Shown here: positions 43,580-55,138 of the stretch, piece by piece | Layout of the letters: the number at the start of each line of letters is the position of its first letter | Position numbering within the stretch: the stretch's first letter is position 1 | Assembly (NCBI GenBank): GCA_028564925.1 | Contig: CM053030.1 | Span: 374,451,445 to 374,515,444 of the forward strand | DNA: 64,000 nt | Source: Lithobates sylvaticus | Lineage: Eukaryota; Chordata; Amphibia; Anura; Ranidae | Direction of reading: 5' to 3' | Program-made: the position numbers and the translations under genes | The notes under the pieces: model-generated | Seen by the model: the letters and a program-made list of their open reading frames with translations, nothing else | Told to the model about the DNA's origin: nothing | The model's database searches: none

Positions 43580-44037
43580 ATATTATTTGCATTTGTTCAC
43601 AATTTATTTGATGTAGGTCTTAATTCTTTTACCAGTCATAGCGCCCCCTATCATCACTTCATAATCCATGTCCTTAGTCTGCTTGTCCTCAGCAAACTGT
43701 TTGCGGCTTTCTTGCATTATCTTTAGAAGAGGCTTCCTTCTAGGACGACAACCATGCAGACCAATTTGATGCAGTGTGCAGCATAAGGTCTGAACATTGA
43801 CAGGCTGACCCCCCCCCCCACCCATTCAACCTCTGCAGCAATGCTGGCAGCATTTATAAGTATATTTCCCAAAGACAACCTCTGGATATGACGCTGAGCA
43901 TGTGCACTCAACTTCTTTGGTTGACATGGCGAGGCCTGTTTTGAGTGGAACCTATCCTGTTAAACCACTGTATGGTCTTGGCCACCATGCTGCAGCTCAG
44001 TTTCAGGGTCTTGGCAATCTTCTTATACAGTGCCTTG
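42794..44037 (-). mobile_element. Tc1-like transposon relic, family 1, copy b
   Basis: The end CAGTATCTCACAAAAATGAA follows TA (42792-42793). Similarity to copy a (22995) runs to about 43265. Unrelated sequence then fills 43266-43660, and the transposon resumes at CATAATCCATGTCCTTAGTC (43661). It stops where the second Tc1 element begins (44038). The catalytic block at 43028-43265 (minus) reads [20 protein letters not shown]; the DNA-binding part lies near 43680-44000. Non-functional. Confidence 0.75.
43266..43660. repeat. Foreign segment with (AT)n inside the Tc1-like relic
   Basis: About 395 bp unrelated to Tc1, with an (AT)n microsatellite at about 43520-43576. It replaces roughly 340 bp of the transposon rather than being added to it, judged by comparison with copy a. 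Class unknown; a GCGCCCCCTATCATCAC tail might mark a SINE or LINE end. Confidence 0.5.
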
Positions 44038-44445
44038 CAAAAGTATTCACCACTCCCCCCCCCCCCCCCCCCCCCCCTTGGCTTTTTACCTATTTTGTTA
44101 CATTACAGCCTTTAGTTCAATGTTTTTTTAATCTGAATTATGTTTGATGGATCAAAACACAATAGTCTAGGTTGGTGAAGTAAAATTAGAAAAATATATA
44201 CATAAAACAATTTTTCAGAAATAAAAAACTGATAATTGGCATGTGCGCATGTATTCACCCCCTTTGTTAGGAAGCCCATAAAAAGCTCTGGTGCAACCAA
44301 TTACCTTCAAAAGTCACATAATTAGTGAAATGATGTCCACCTGTGTGCAAGTGTCACATGATCTGTCATTACATATACACACCTTTTTGAAAGGCCCCAG
44401 AGGCTGCAACACCTAAGCAAGAGGCACCACTAACCAAACACTGCC

Positions 44446-45458
44446 ATGAAGACCAAGGAACTCTCCAAACAAGTAAGGGACAATATTGCTGAGGAGTACA
44501 AGTCAGGGTCAGGTTATAAATAAATATGAAAATATTTGATGATTCCTAGGAGCACCATCAAATCTATCATAACCAAATGGAAAGAACATGGCACAACAGC
44601 AAACTTGCCAAGAGACGTCCACACACCAAAACTCACGGACCGGGCAAGGAGAACATTAATCAGAGAGGCAGCACAGAGTCCTAAGGTAACCCTGGAGGAG
44701 CTGCAGAGTTCCACAGCAGAGGCTGGAGTATCTGTACATAGGACGATAATACGCTCCATAGAGTTGGGCTTTATGGCAGAGTGGCCCGAAGAAAGTCATT
44801 ACTTTCAGCAAAAAACAAAATGGCATGTTTTGAGTTTGCAAAAAGGCATGTGGGAGACTCCCAAAATGTAGGAGGAAGGTGCTCTGGTTTGATGAGACTA
44901 AATTTTTACTTTTTGGCCATCAAAGTAAACGCTATGTTTGGCACAAAACCAACACATCAGATCACCAAAAGAACACCATCCCCACAGTGAAACATGGTGG
45001 TGACAGCATCATGCTGTGGGGATGTTTTTCAGCAGTCGGGACTGGGAAACTGGTCAAAGTTGAGGGAAAGATGGATGGTGCTATATACAGGGATATTCTT
45101 GAGCAAAACCTGTACCATTCTGTGTGTAATTTGAGGCTAGGATGGAGGTTCACCTTCCAGCAGGACAATGACCCCCAAACACACTGCTAAAGCAACACTT
45201 GAGTGGTTTAAGGGGAAACATGTAAATGTGTTGGAACGGCCTAGTCAAAGCCCAGACCTCAATCCAATAGAAAATATGTGGTCAGGCTTAAAGCTTGCTG
45301 TTCACAAGAGCAAACCATCCAACTTGAAGGAGCTGGAGCAGTTTTGCAAGGAGGAATGGGCAAAAATCCCAGTGGTAAGATGTGTCAAGCTCATACAGAC
45401 TTATCCAAAGCCACTTGGAGCTGTGATAGCCACAAAAGGTGGCTCTACAAAGTGTTGA
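44446..45458 (+). pseudogene. Tc1-like transposase, broken
   Basis: The start is ATGAAGACCAAGGAACTCTC at 44446. The N-terminal helix-turn-helix region reads KTKELSKQVRDNIAEEYKSG, meets two stops at 44521 and 44527, and resumes as MIPRSTIKSIITKWKEHGTT and VTLEELQSSTAEAGVSVHRT. A second frame from 44879 carries [20 protein letters not shown] (first catalytic Asp) and [12 protein letters not shown] (second Asp). A third from 45168 carries [15 protein letters not shown] (catalytic Glu). All parts of a DD34E transposase are present, about 340 codons, but with two early stops and at least two frameshifts. Confidence 0.85.
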
Positions 45459-45492
45459 TTTAATGATTTTAGGGGGGTGAATAGTTATGCAC

Positions 45493-46001
45493 TGTAACCT
45501 AGGGGACAGGTAGCAGGTACAAAGCTCCCTGGGATGAGCTGTTTATTTAGGCACAGATACCAAATCCACTTGAGGTAGTGAAAACAATGCTGGGTTTATT
45601 TGATTTAAATACAAGTCCATACACGGGTGCTGCACAGTCTTCCAGAAAACATATCAGAACAGAAATAACAAAACAAAAGTCCTAGCCGTGTCTCGGCTCT
45701 AACTATACCATACACTGGCCCTCACTACCAGGCTGAGCAAGCCTACCGCTTGTCAGTTTCTGTATAGAGTTTTAAAGCGTTTTACCAACCTTTAGCTCCT
45801 CACAAACCATCCATGTCTGTGTGTCCCAGGCAGAGAGCAAAGGCTGTCTGCTCAGGTGAGCTTAAATTAGCCTGGGGAAGAGGACTAAGATCCGAACTGG
45901 ATCATGTATCAGAGACCTCTGAATGTGTATGAGAGGAGCCTGGGAGACGTATAAATCCCGAACAAGACTTCTCCTGGCTCTCTCTGGGACTCTCTGCTAC
46001 A
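45493..46001 (-). repeat. 3' LTR of the Ty3 element
   Basis: 509 bp, TGTAACCTAGGGGAC to TCTCTGCTACA in plus orientation. TTTATT words near 45540 and 45598 read as AATAAA on the minus strand. About 98% identical to the other LTR. Confidence 0.9.
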
Positions 46002-46099
46002 TATCCTCCCCCCTTGTTTCAACCCCAGGGTTGGAACACCTGTTGCCCAACAGGAGTGAACACGGGACAGGGCATCTACATTCCCCATCTCCACACCTG

Positions 46100-47127
46100 A
46101 CCTGTGTTTTACGGTGAAGGAGTAATCCTGTAGAGCCAAAAACCACCGGTTCACCCGTCTATTAGTCTCCTTCTTTTGGGCCATCCATTTCAGGGGAGCA
46201 TGGTCAGTTATTAAGTCAAACTGGCGCCCTAACAAATAGTACCTGAGCGCATCCACGGCCCACTTTATGGCTAAACATTTCTTTTCAATGACTGCATACT
46301 TTTTCTCATGGTCATTGAGCTTCCTGCTTAGGTACACGACAGGGTGTTCTTCCCCATTGTATACCTGTGACAGTACTGCCCCGATACCAACATCAGATGC
46401 ATCCGTCTGAACCAAAAACTCTCTGGAGAAATCAGGGGAGTACAGTACTGGCTGTGCACACATAGCCTTCTTCAGGACCTGGAAAGACTCCTCTGCTACT
46501 GATGACCATTTCACCAATACTGAGTCTTTCCCTTTCGTAAGGTCTGTCAGAGGGGCAGCTATAGTTGCAAAATTTGGGATAAATCTTCTATAATACCCCG
46601 CAATACCAAGAAAGGCCCTGACCTGCTTATTGTTTGCAGGGCGTGGCCACTCCTGGATGGCTGCTATTTTACGCACTTGGGGTTTTATGACACCACGGCC
46701 AATAGTGTAGCCCAAATACTTGGCTTCCTCTAGACCAATTACACATTTTTTTGGATTTGCCGTAAAACCTTCTTTGAAGAGGGAATCAAGGACAGCCTGG
46801 ACACGAGGCAAGTGAGACTCCCAGTCAGTGCTATGTACCACTATGTCATCTATATAGGCTGCTGCATATCGTCGGTGGGGTTTTAGGGTCCTGTCCATGG
46901 CCCTCTGAAATGTCGCGGGGGCATTTTGCAACCCAAAAGGCATGTTTTTATATTGAAAGGAACCCTCTGGGGTCACAAATGCAGTCTTCTCTTTGGCGCT
47001 ACCAGTCAGGGGTATTTGCCAATACCCTTTTGTCAAGTCCAAAGTGGTAAGATAGCGAGCCTTGCCAAGTCGGTCTATAAGTTTGTCTACTCTTGGCATT
47101 GGGTATGTGTCAAACTTTGTCACCGCA
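46100..47127 (-). pseudogene. Ty3 pol remnant: RT (second part) and RNase H
   Basis: Minus-strand reading shows reverse-transcriptase motifs in order: LTTLDLTKGYWQIPL (first catalytic Asp), FGLQNAPATFQRAMD, AAYIDDIVVHS (the Y-x-D-D box) and FLGIAGYYRRFIPNFA. RNase H follows, with VQTDASDVGIGAVLSQ, EKKCLAIKWAVDALRYYL and ITDHAPLKWM. It lies downstream of integrase in the element's own orientation. It is separated from the first part of RT by the DNA element at 47132-51819. Confidence 0.88.
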
Positions 47128-47659
47128 TTAACCACTTGCCGACCGCCCCATGTAGATATACGTCGGCAGAATGGCACGTACAGGCAGAACCACGTACCTG
47201 TACGTGCCATTCTTTAGGCGGTTGGGGGGTCCGATCGGACCCCCCTCCGCCGGCGGGGACGGTCGGCATCGCTTCAGGAGCGATCCGGGACGAGGGGACG
47301 GCCAGTGGTTTCTGGCCACCCCCTCGCGATCGCTCCTGGCGAATGAAAAGCTTCCCCTTCCTGTCTATTGTATAGACAGGAAGGCGGAAGTGATGTCACG
47401 CTCGGTGCGCCGGTCTATGTGACCGGAGACGCCGAGCGGCGAACATGTTAAGGTTAGTGCACAACACTACACTGACACCAGTACAGTTAGGCACACAAAA
47501 CACCCCCCTGTCACCCCCTGATCACCCCCCAGATCACCCCCTCCCCCCCCAGTCACAGTGTCACTAATTGCAGTGATCATTTATTTACTGATCACTGCAT
47601 TTAGTGTCAGTGTGACTGTAATAACTGTCAGGGCAGTTAGTTTTAGGTCCTAGGTAGCC

Positions 47660-48520
47660 CCCTACCCCCCCCTAATAAAGGTTTAACCCCCTGATTGCCC
47701 CTAGTTAACCCCTTCACCCCCTTTTGCCAGTGTCACTAAGCGATCGTTTTTCTGATCGCTGCATTGTGTCGCTAGGTAACCATTTTTTTTTTATTTTAAC
47801 CGCCATGTTTTATATAGGTTCATAAATAGTTTTATAGGTCAGGTACCCCCATATTACAACCTAAATAAAGGTTTTAACCCCCTGATTGCCCCTAGAGTTA
47901 ACCCTTTCACCAGTAATCACCGTATAACTGTCACTGGTGACGCTGGTTAGCCAGTTAGTTATTTCGTTATTTAGGTTCCCCGTCAGGTTTTTATATAGCG
48001 TCAGGTACCCCATATATTACCTAATAAAGGTTTAACCCCCTGATTGCCCCTAGTTAACCCTTTCACCCCCTTTTGCCAGTGTCACTAAGCGATCGTTTTT
48101 CTGATCGCTGCATTAGTGTCGCTAGGTAACCAGTTTTTTTTTTTAGGTTAACCGCCATGTTTATATAGGTTCATAAAGAGGTTTATAGGTCAGGTACCCC
48201 CATATTACAACCTAAAGGTTTTAACCCCCTGATTGCCCCTAGAGTTAACCCTTTCACCAGTGATCACTGTATAACTGTCACTGGTGACGCTGGTTAGCCA
48301 GTTAGTTATTTCGTTATTTAGGTTCCCCGTCAGGTTTTTATATAGCGTCAGGTACCCCCATATATTACCTAATAAAGGTTTAACCCCCTGATTGCCCCTA
48401 GTTAACCCTTTCACCCCCTTTTGCCAGTGTCACTAAGCGATCGTTTTTCTGATCCCTGCATTAGTGTCGCTAGGTAACCAGTTTTTTTTTGTATTACTGT
48501 TACGGGTGACGCTGGTTAGT
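47660..48520. repeat. 350-bp tandem repeat, about 2.5 copies
   Basis: GCCAGTGTCACTAAGCGATC starts near 47726, 48075 and 48424, a regular spacing of 350 bases. Each unit also contains AACCCCCTGATTGCCCCTAG twice, GGTTCATAAA and TGTCACTGGTGACGCTGGTT. It lies wholly inside the TTAA-flanked element. Confidence 0.85.
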
Positions 48521-50289
48521 TAGCTTGTTTTTTTATACTGTCAGGGCACCCGCCATTTATTACCCAATAACGGTTTAACCCCCTGATCGCCCGGCGGGTG
48601 ATATCAATTAGGTTTTAGGGTCAAATAAGGTCTGCGTCGCCCCAGGTTAGTGCCAGTACCGCAAACACCCACGCGCAAAGCATACACCTCCCTTAGTGGT
48701 ACAGTATCTGAACAGATCAATATCTGATCTGATCAGATCTATACTAGCGTCCCAGCAGTTTAGGGTTCCAAAAAAACGCATTGTTAGCGGGATCAGCCCA
48801 GATACCTGCTAGCACCTGCGTTTTCCCCCTCCGCCCAGCCCAGCCCACCCAAGTGCAGTATCGATCGATCACTGTCACTTACAAAACACTAAGCACACAT
48901 AACTGCAGCGTTCGCAGAGTCAGGCCTGATCCCTGCGATCGCTAACATTTTTTTTGTGGTAGCGTTTTGATTCAGTCGCTAACAGTCAGGAGCTTTTTTA
49001 CCTGTGAATCTCAAAAAAATAAAAAAAACAAAAATAGTTGTCGTTTTATTGTTCTCTCTCTCTCTCTATTGTTGCTCTTTTTTTACTCCATTCTATTCTG
49101 CAATGTTTTATTATGTTTTATCATGTTTTATCATGCTTGCTTTTCAGGTATGTAATTTTGTTTACTGTGTTTTAGTGTTAAGCATTTTTTTGTTTTCAGG
49201 TGCGCCATTCAGTTGCAGCGCGGAAAAAGATTACAATATATGTCCAGTATGTTGCTGGACTTTGAATGGTTATACCAGAATGATGCCTGCAGGTTTAGGT
49301 ATCATCTTGGTATCATTCTTTTCAGCCAGTGATCGGCTTTCATGTAAAAGCAATTCTAGCGGGTAATTAGCCTCTAGACTGCTTTTACAAGCAGTAGGAG
49401 GGAATGTCCCCCCTCCCGGATATAAACCGCGCCATTGGGAAATTGGGAAAGCATTTTATCACACCAATCTTGGTGTGGTCAGATGCTTTGAGGGCAGAGG
49501 AAAGATCTAGGGTCTAATAGACCCCAATTTTTTCAAAAAAAGAGTACCTGTCACTGCCTATTGCTATCATAGGGGATATTTACATTCCCTGAGATAACAA
49601 TAAAAATCATAACAAAGAAAAAAAATGGAAGGAACAGTTTAAAAATAGAATAAAAAAGCTAAATAAATAAAAAAAAAACTAAAAAAAAAAAAAAAAAAGC
49701 ACCCCTGCCCCCCTTCTCTTGCGCAAAGGCGTACACAAGCGTTGGTCTGGCGTCATATGTAAACAGCAATTGCAGCATGCATGTGAGGTATCACCGCGAA
49801 GGTCAGATCGAGGGCAGTAATTTTAGCAGTAGACCTCCTCCGTGAATCTAATGTGGTATCATGTAAAGGCTTTTAAAGGCTTTTAAAAATGTATGTAGTT
49901 TGTCGCCACTGCGTGTTTGTGCGCAATTTTAAAGCATGTCGTGTTTGGTATCCATGTACTCGGCCTAAGATCATATTTTTTATTTCATCAAAAATTTGAG
50001 CAATATAGTGTGTTTTAGTGCATTAAAATAAAAAAAAGTGTATTTTTTCCACAAAAAATGCGTTTGAAAAATCGCTGCGCAAATACTGTGTGGAAAAAAA
50101 AAATGCAACACCCACCATTTTAATCTGTAGGGCCTTTGCTTTAACAATATATATAGTGTTTGGGGGTTCAACGTAATTTTCTTGCAAAAAAAAAATATGT
50201 TTTCATGTAAACAAAAAGTGTCAGAAAGGGCTTTGTCTTCAAGTGGTTAGAAGAGTGGGTGACGTGTGACATAGGCTTCTAAATGTTGT

Positions 50290-51400
50290 GCATAAAATGC
50301 CAGGACAGTTCAAACCCCCCCCAAATGACCCCATTTTGGAAAGTAGACACCCCAAGCTATTTGCTGAGAGCAATGTTGAGCCCATTAAATTTTTTTTTTT
50401 TTGTCCCAAGAGATTGAATAATGAAAAAAAAAAATATATATATTTTTTTTACAAAAAGTTGTCACTAAATGATATATTGCTCAAACATGTCATGGGCATA
50501 TGTGGAAATACACCCCAAAATACATTCTGTTGCTTCTCCTGAGTACGGGGATACCACATGTGTGGGACTTTTTGGGAGCCTAGCTGCGTACGGAACCCCA
50601 AAAACCAAGCACCGCCTTCAGGCTTTCTAAGGGAGTAATTTTTTTATTTCACTTCTCACTGCCAATCACAGTTTCGGAGGCCATGGAATGCCCAGATGGC
50701 ATAAAACCCCCCAAAATGACCCCATTTTGGAAAGTAGACACCCCAAGCTATTTGCTGAGAGGTATTGTGAGTATTTTGCAGATGTCGCTTTTTGTCACAA
50801 AGTTTTGAAAATTGAAAAAAAAAAAAAAAAATTTTTTTTCTTTACTTTCTTCATTTTCAAAAACAAATGAGAGCTGTAAAATACTCACCATGCCTCTCAA
50901 CAAATAGCTTGGGGTGTCTACTTTCCAAAATGGGGTCATTTGGGGGGGTTTTGTGCTATTTTGGCATTTTATGGCCTTCGAAACTGTGATAGGTAGTGAG
51001 GAGTGAAATCAAAAATTTGCACCCTTAGAAATCCTGAAGGCGGTGCTTGGGTTTCGGGGCCCCGTACGCGGCTAGGCTCCCAAAAAGTCCCACACATGTG
51101 GTATCCCCATACTCAGGAGAAGCAGCAAAATGTATTTTGGGGTGCAATTCCACATATAACTATGGCATGTGTGAGCAATATATAATTTAGTGACAACTTT
51201 TTGAAGAAAAAAAAAAAATTATTTTTTATTTTTGTCTTTATTCAATCACTTGGGACTAAAAAAAAAAAATATTCAATGGGCTCAACATGCCTCTCAGCAA
51301 ATAGCTTGGGGTGTCTACTTTCCAAAATGGGGTCATTTGGGGGGGTTTTGTACTTCTCTGCCATTTTAGCACCTCAAGAAATGAAATAGGCAGTCATAAA
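50290..51400. repeat. Large imperfect palindrome with a four-fold 45-bp unit
   Basis: The unit around AATGACCCCATTTTGGAAAG and ACACCCCAAGCTATTTGCTG occurs forward at about 50323 and 50715 and inverted at about 50898 and 51295. The arms also share TCTCCTGAGTACGGGGATAC/ATACTCAGGAGAAGC and a TAGCTGCGTACGG/CGTACGCGGCTAG block. The centre is near 50830. Confidence 0.8.
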
Positions 51401-51823
51401 TTAAAAGCGGTGTAAATTCCAGAAAATGTACTCTAGTTTGTAGACGCTATAACTTTTGCGCAAACCAATAAATATACGCTTATTGGCATTTTTTTTACTA
51501 AAGACATGTGGCTGAATACATTTTGGCCCAAATGTTTGACTAAAATTGAGTTTATTAGATTTTTTTTATAACAAAAAGTAGAAAATCTCTTTTTTTTTCA
51601 AAATTTTCGCTCTTTTTCCGTTTATATCGCAAAAAATAAAAATCACAGAGGCAATCAAATACCATCAAAAGAAAGCTCTATTTGTGGGAAGAAAAGGACG
51701 CAAATTTCGTTTCGTTACAAAATTGCATGACCGCACAATTACCAGTTAAAGTAGTGCAGTGCGAAATTGAAAAAAGACCTCTGGTCCTTAAGCTGACAAT
51801 TGGTCCGGGGCTGAAGTGGTTAA

Positions 51824-52205
51824 GCTTCCTGAAGTCGTTACAGAACCTCCAAGTGCCATCCGGTTTTGGGACTAACACGATGGGGCTAGACCAGTCACTA
51901 TTGGATTCCTCAATGACATCTAGCTCCAACATTTTTTTAACTTCATTGCTGATGTCCTTTCTCCTCGCTTCAGGAATTCGGTACAGTTTGAGCTTGACAC
52001 GTACCCCAGGTTCAGTAACAATATCATGCTGAACGGCTGAAGTCGTGCCAGGTAACTCTGAAAACTTCTCTCTATTCCTTATCAGGAATTCTCTAGTGTC
52101 CTGTTTTTGGGAATATGAGAGGGTGTCTGGAATCGTGACCTCAGGGATCAGAGGGGACTCAGTACCCGTAGGCATTACTGGGAGAGGCCTCGCAGTTAAC
52201 GCCAT
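51824..52205 (-). pseudogene. Ty3 pol remnant: start of RT
   Basis: Minus-strand reading shows the linker ahead of RT and its first block: TREFLIRNREKFSELPGTTS, YRIPEARRKDISNEVKKMLE, LDVIEESNSDWSSPIVLVPK and PDGTWRFCNDFRKLN. The palm motifs lie beyond the TTAA-flanked insertion. In the element's orientation it follows the integrase region directly. Confidence 0.85.
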
Positions 52206-52305
52206 TCTATCCTTCCAGGGTTTTAACAGGTTTATATGGTAAACCTGTTCGGGCTTCTTTTTCCTGGTTGATAAACCTTGTAGTTGACCTCCCCAACTCT
52301 CTCAA

Positions 52306-53950
52306 TTACTTCAAAGGGACCCTGCCACTTAGCCAGGAACTTCTCTCAACAGTGGGAACTAACACCAGGACCCTGTCACCAGGTGAGAAAACACGGAGTT
52401 GGGACCCCCTGTTGTATATTCTCTGTTGGGCTGCCTGGGCCTGCAGTAAGTGTTCTTTTACCATTGGCATGATTGCTACAATCCTCTCCTGCATTTGAGC
52501 AATATGCTCAATGACACTTTTATGGGGTGTCTGCTCTCCCTCCCAAGTTTCTTTGGCTATGTCTAAGAGTCCCCGAGGGTGTCTCCCATAAAGCAACTCA
52601 AATGGGGAGTACCCTGTAGAGGACTGGGGAACCTCCCTGATGGCAAACATCAAGTATGGTATCAGGAAGTCACAGTTTTTCCCATCCTTGTCCACAACCT
52701 TTTTTAACATGCTCTTTAACGTCTTATTGAAGCGTTCCACCAAGCCATCCGTTTGAGGATGATACACTGAGGTTCGCAACTGCGTCACCTTAAATAACTT
52801 GCAGAGCTCCCTAGTTATTCGCGACATAAACCGGGTGCCCTGGTCTGTAAGGATTTCTTTCGGGATGCCAACCCGACTGAACACCACAAACAGTTCTTTG
52901 GCAATGTTTTTAGCAGACGCGGCGCGTAAGGTAACTGCTTCAGGGTAACGGGTAGCATAATCCATGAATACGAGGATATGCTGATGACCCCCAGCAGAAT
53001 TGGGAAGTGGGCCCACAAGGTCCATGGCAATCCTCTCAAAGGGCACTTCAATGATAGGCAAGGGTACTAAAGGACTTCGGAAGTGGGATAGTGGGGCTGA
53101 CATCTGACACACAGGACAGGATTGACAATAATTCTTAACATCTTTCTGTATACCGGGCCAGTAAAACCTGCGCAACACCCTTTCAGTCGTTTTTTCAACC
53201 CCTAAATGGCCTCCTAGCAAGTGCCCATGGGCAAGTTCTAACACCAGCCGTCTGTATGGCTTATGGACCACCAACTGTTCAACCACTTCATCATTCATTT
53301 TACATACACGATACAGTAAATCCTCATTGCTGCTGAAATAAGGAAAACAGGGCCTGTCCCCGGGTTCGACAGGTACATCATTAATTACTATTACATTTTC
53401 CCAGGCCCGGGAAAGGGTATGGTCTTTTCTCTGCTCAGTACCAAAATTTTCCTTATGCACATTAAGGTCAGCAAACTCTAACATAGGCTCGGAGTCAGCA
53501 GACGGCTGCCCAGCTCTACTGGTAGTGGGGACTTTCTCAGGGTCCTCCAGCTCTCCTGCCATAACCAATAGAGGAAAACCTGGGGAACCCTGAGAAGAGT
53601 CCCCTGAACCCACATTGTCAGTAGTGGCCAGGAATTCTGGCTCTGCGACTGAGTCAGGTACTGCGACCAAGTTGGGATGATCCCACAGTTCCCAAAACTT
53701 AGGGAAGTCCCTACCAATGATGGCCTCATGCACCAAGTGGGGAACAAGTCCAACCGGATGGGTCACTGTACCTAAACCAGTTTTAAACTGAACAGTGGTT
53801 ACAGGATACTCCCGGGTATTCCCATGTATACAGATCACAGCAATATTTTTAGCATGATAATTCACAGGTTCAATCATTTCAGCTGTAACCAAAGTCACTA
53901 GACTTCCAGAGTCCAGCAAGGCTGTAATAGGCTTATCATTCACAGTCATT
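52306..53950 (-). pseudogene. Ty3 pol remnant: protease and integrase
   Basis: An aspartic protease block (ITALLDSGSLVTLV, near 53.9 kb) is followed by about 200 residues of acidic linker. The integrase zinc domain (HGHLLGGHLGVEKTTERVLR, then CQSCPVCQ) lies at about 53.1-53.25 kb. The catalytic core has MDLVGPLPNSAGG, KEILTDQGTRFMSR and YHPQTDGLVERFNKTLK (D, D, E) at about 52.6-53.0 kb. A C-terminal domain with SPGDRVLVLVP follows. Integrase thus precedes RT, the reverse of the usual Ty3 order. Confidence 0.88.
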
Positions 53951-55048
53951 TGGCACATTGGTTTTCTCATATTTGGCGTTGCAGTGCATGAAACCACTGC
54001 AAACATAGACTGCCTTCTAATAGATAAATCACACTGCATTGGTTCATCTGTCAATGGACAATTTGCCGCAAAATGTCCCATTTCTTGGCAACGAAAACAC
54101 CTGACGTTTCCCCAGTTTGGTTTGCTGACAGGCACCGGCTTCCCTTGTTTGGGAGGCCAAGCTTCAGTCCTGGCACCAAAAATCCTCCCCCCTATTTCCT
54201 TGCCATGCTTACCACCCACTTCCCCTGAAACAGTCTTACCGGTTGCCTGGGGAGACCGTGGCTTTGGGCGGAAAGTCCGTGCAGCTGTAGGGGTGGTGAC
54301 CAGGTTCTTTGCAGCAAAATACCTTTCAACAAGTTCCACCAGGTGGTTCGCCGAATTGGGGTCTCCTTGACTCACCCACTCCTGCAGGGGAATTGGTAGT
54401 GACCTCAGAAACTGGTCCATGACCACACGCTCCACTATTTGTGGCCCAGACAGGGACTCATTTCCTCACCAGGTGAATTAGGTCGAACATCTGCAATCTT
54501 GGGGGCTTCTCGTCTTGGAAGGACCAGCTGTGGACCCGCTGTGCTCGAACTGCCAAAGTGACACCAAGTCGTGCCAGTATTTCCTGTTTGACCTTTTCAT
54601 AGTCTCCTGCTTCTGCTGACTCCAAATCATAGTAGGCCTTCTGCGATTCCCCAGTAAGCAATGGGGCGACCAGTCCTGCCCACTGGGTTTTAGGCCAACC
54701 TTCCCTCTCAGCGGTCCGTTCAAACGTTAGCAGAAAGGCCTCTGGATCATCATCTGTAGTCATCTTAGACAGAAAGCGAGCCACATGGATGGCTGAAGGC
54801 TTGTCTCCAACATTATCAACTTTAGCAGGTGACCACTGTGCTAGCGTCTCCACAACCTCAGACAAGGTTTTCCTATCTGCTTTTGCATCAGTGGCTAGCT
54901 GTTCAAACAGCCTCTGCGATTGCTCCTGTGCGATTGCATTAGCTTGCTGTTGTGCAGCGTTTGCTTGCTGTTGTGCAGCGTGGAGGGCAGCATTTGTTTT
55001 CTGCAGGGCAGCGTTTGTTTGCTGTTGTGCAGCGTTGGATATCATCAA
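53951..55048 (-). pseudogene. Ty3 gag remnant with SCAN-like capsid and zinc knuckle
   Basis: The N-terminus is an Ala/Gln-rich heptad-like region ([20 protein letters not shown]) likely to form a coiled coil. A capsid-like region follows with [20 protein letters not shown] and [16 protein letters not shown]. The C-terminal capsid part has VVMDQFLRSLPIPLQEWV and NSANHLVELVERYF, which resembles the SCAN domain of vertebrate zinc-finger proteins. A single CCHC knuckle, CFRCQEMGHFAANC, lies near 54.08 kb. This fits the Gmr1 group, from whose capsid the SCAN domain has been proposed to derive. Confidence 0.8.
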
Positions 55049-55138
55049 TTATTTTAGGATTTCCTCCATGTTTAGTCAGTCTAGGTACTGGCCTTTTAAG
55101 TAGTAACTTACTACAGCTGCCCGCTGAACTCCACCATA

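Larger units (their letters stand above)
47132..51819. mobile_element. TTAA-flanked element, 4.7 kb, inside the Ty3 pol
   Basis: TTAA at 47128-47131 and 51820-51823 flank ends CCACTTGCCGACCGCCCC and GGTCCGGGGCTGAAGTGG. The interior begins with a TACAGGCAGAACCACGTACC/GTACGTGCCATTC hairpin, then GATCGGACCCCCCTCCGCCG. It holds a 350-bp tandem repeat (47660-48520), a four-fold palindromic repeat (50290-51345) and the CAAAAGAAAGCTCTATTTGT block near the right end. No transposase is recognised, so it is probably non-autonomous. It is younger than the Ty3 element it entered. Confidence 0.8.
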
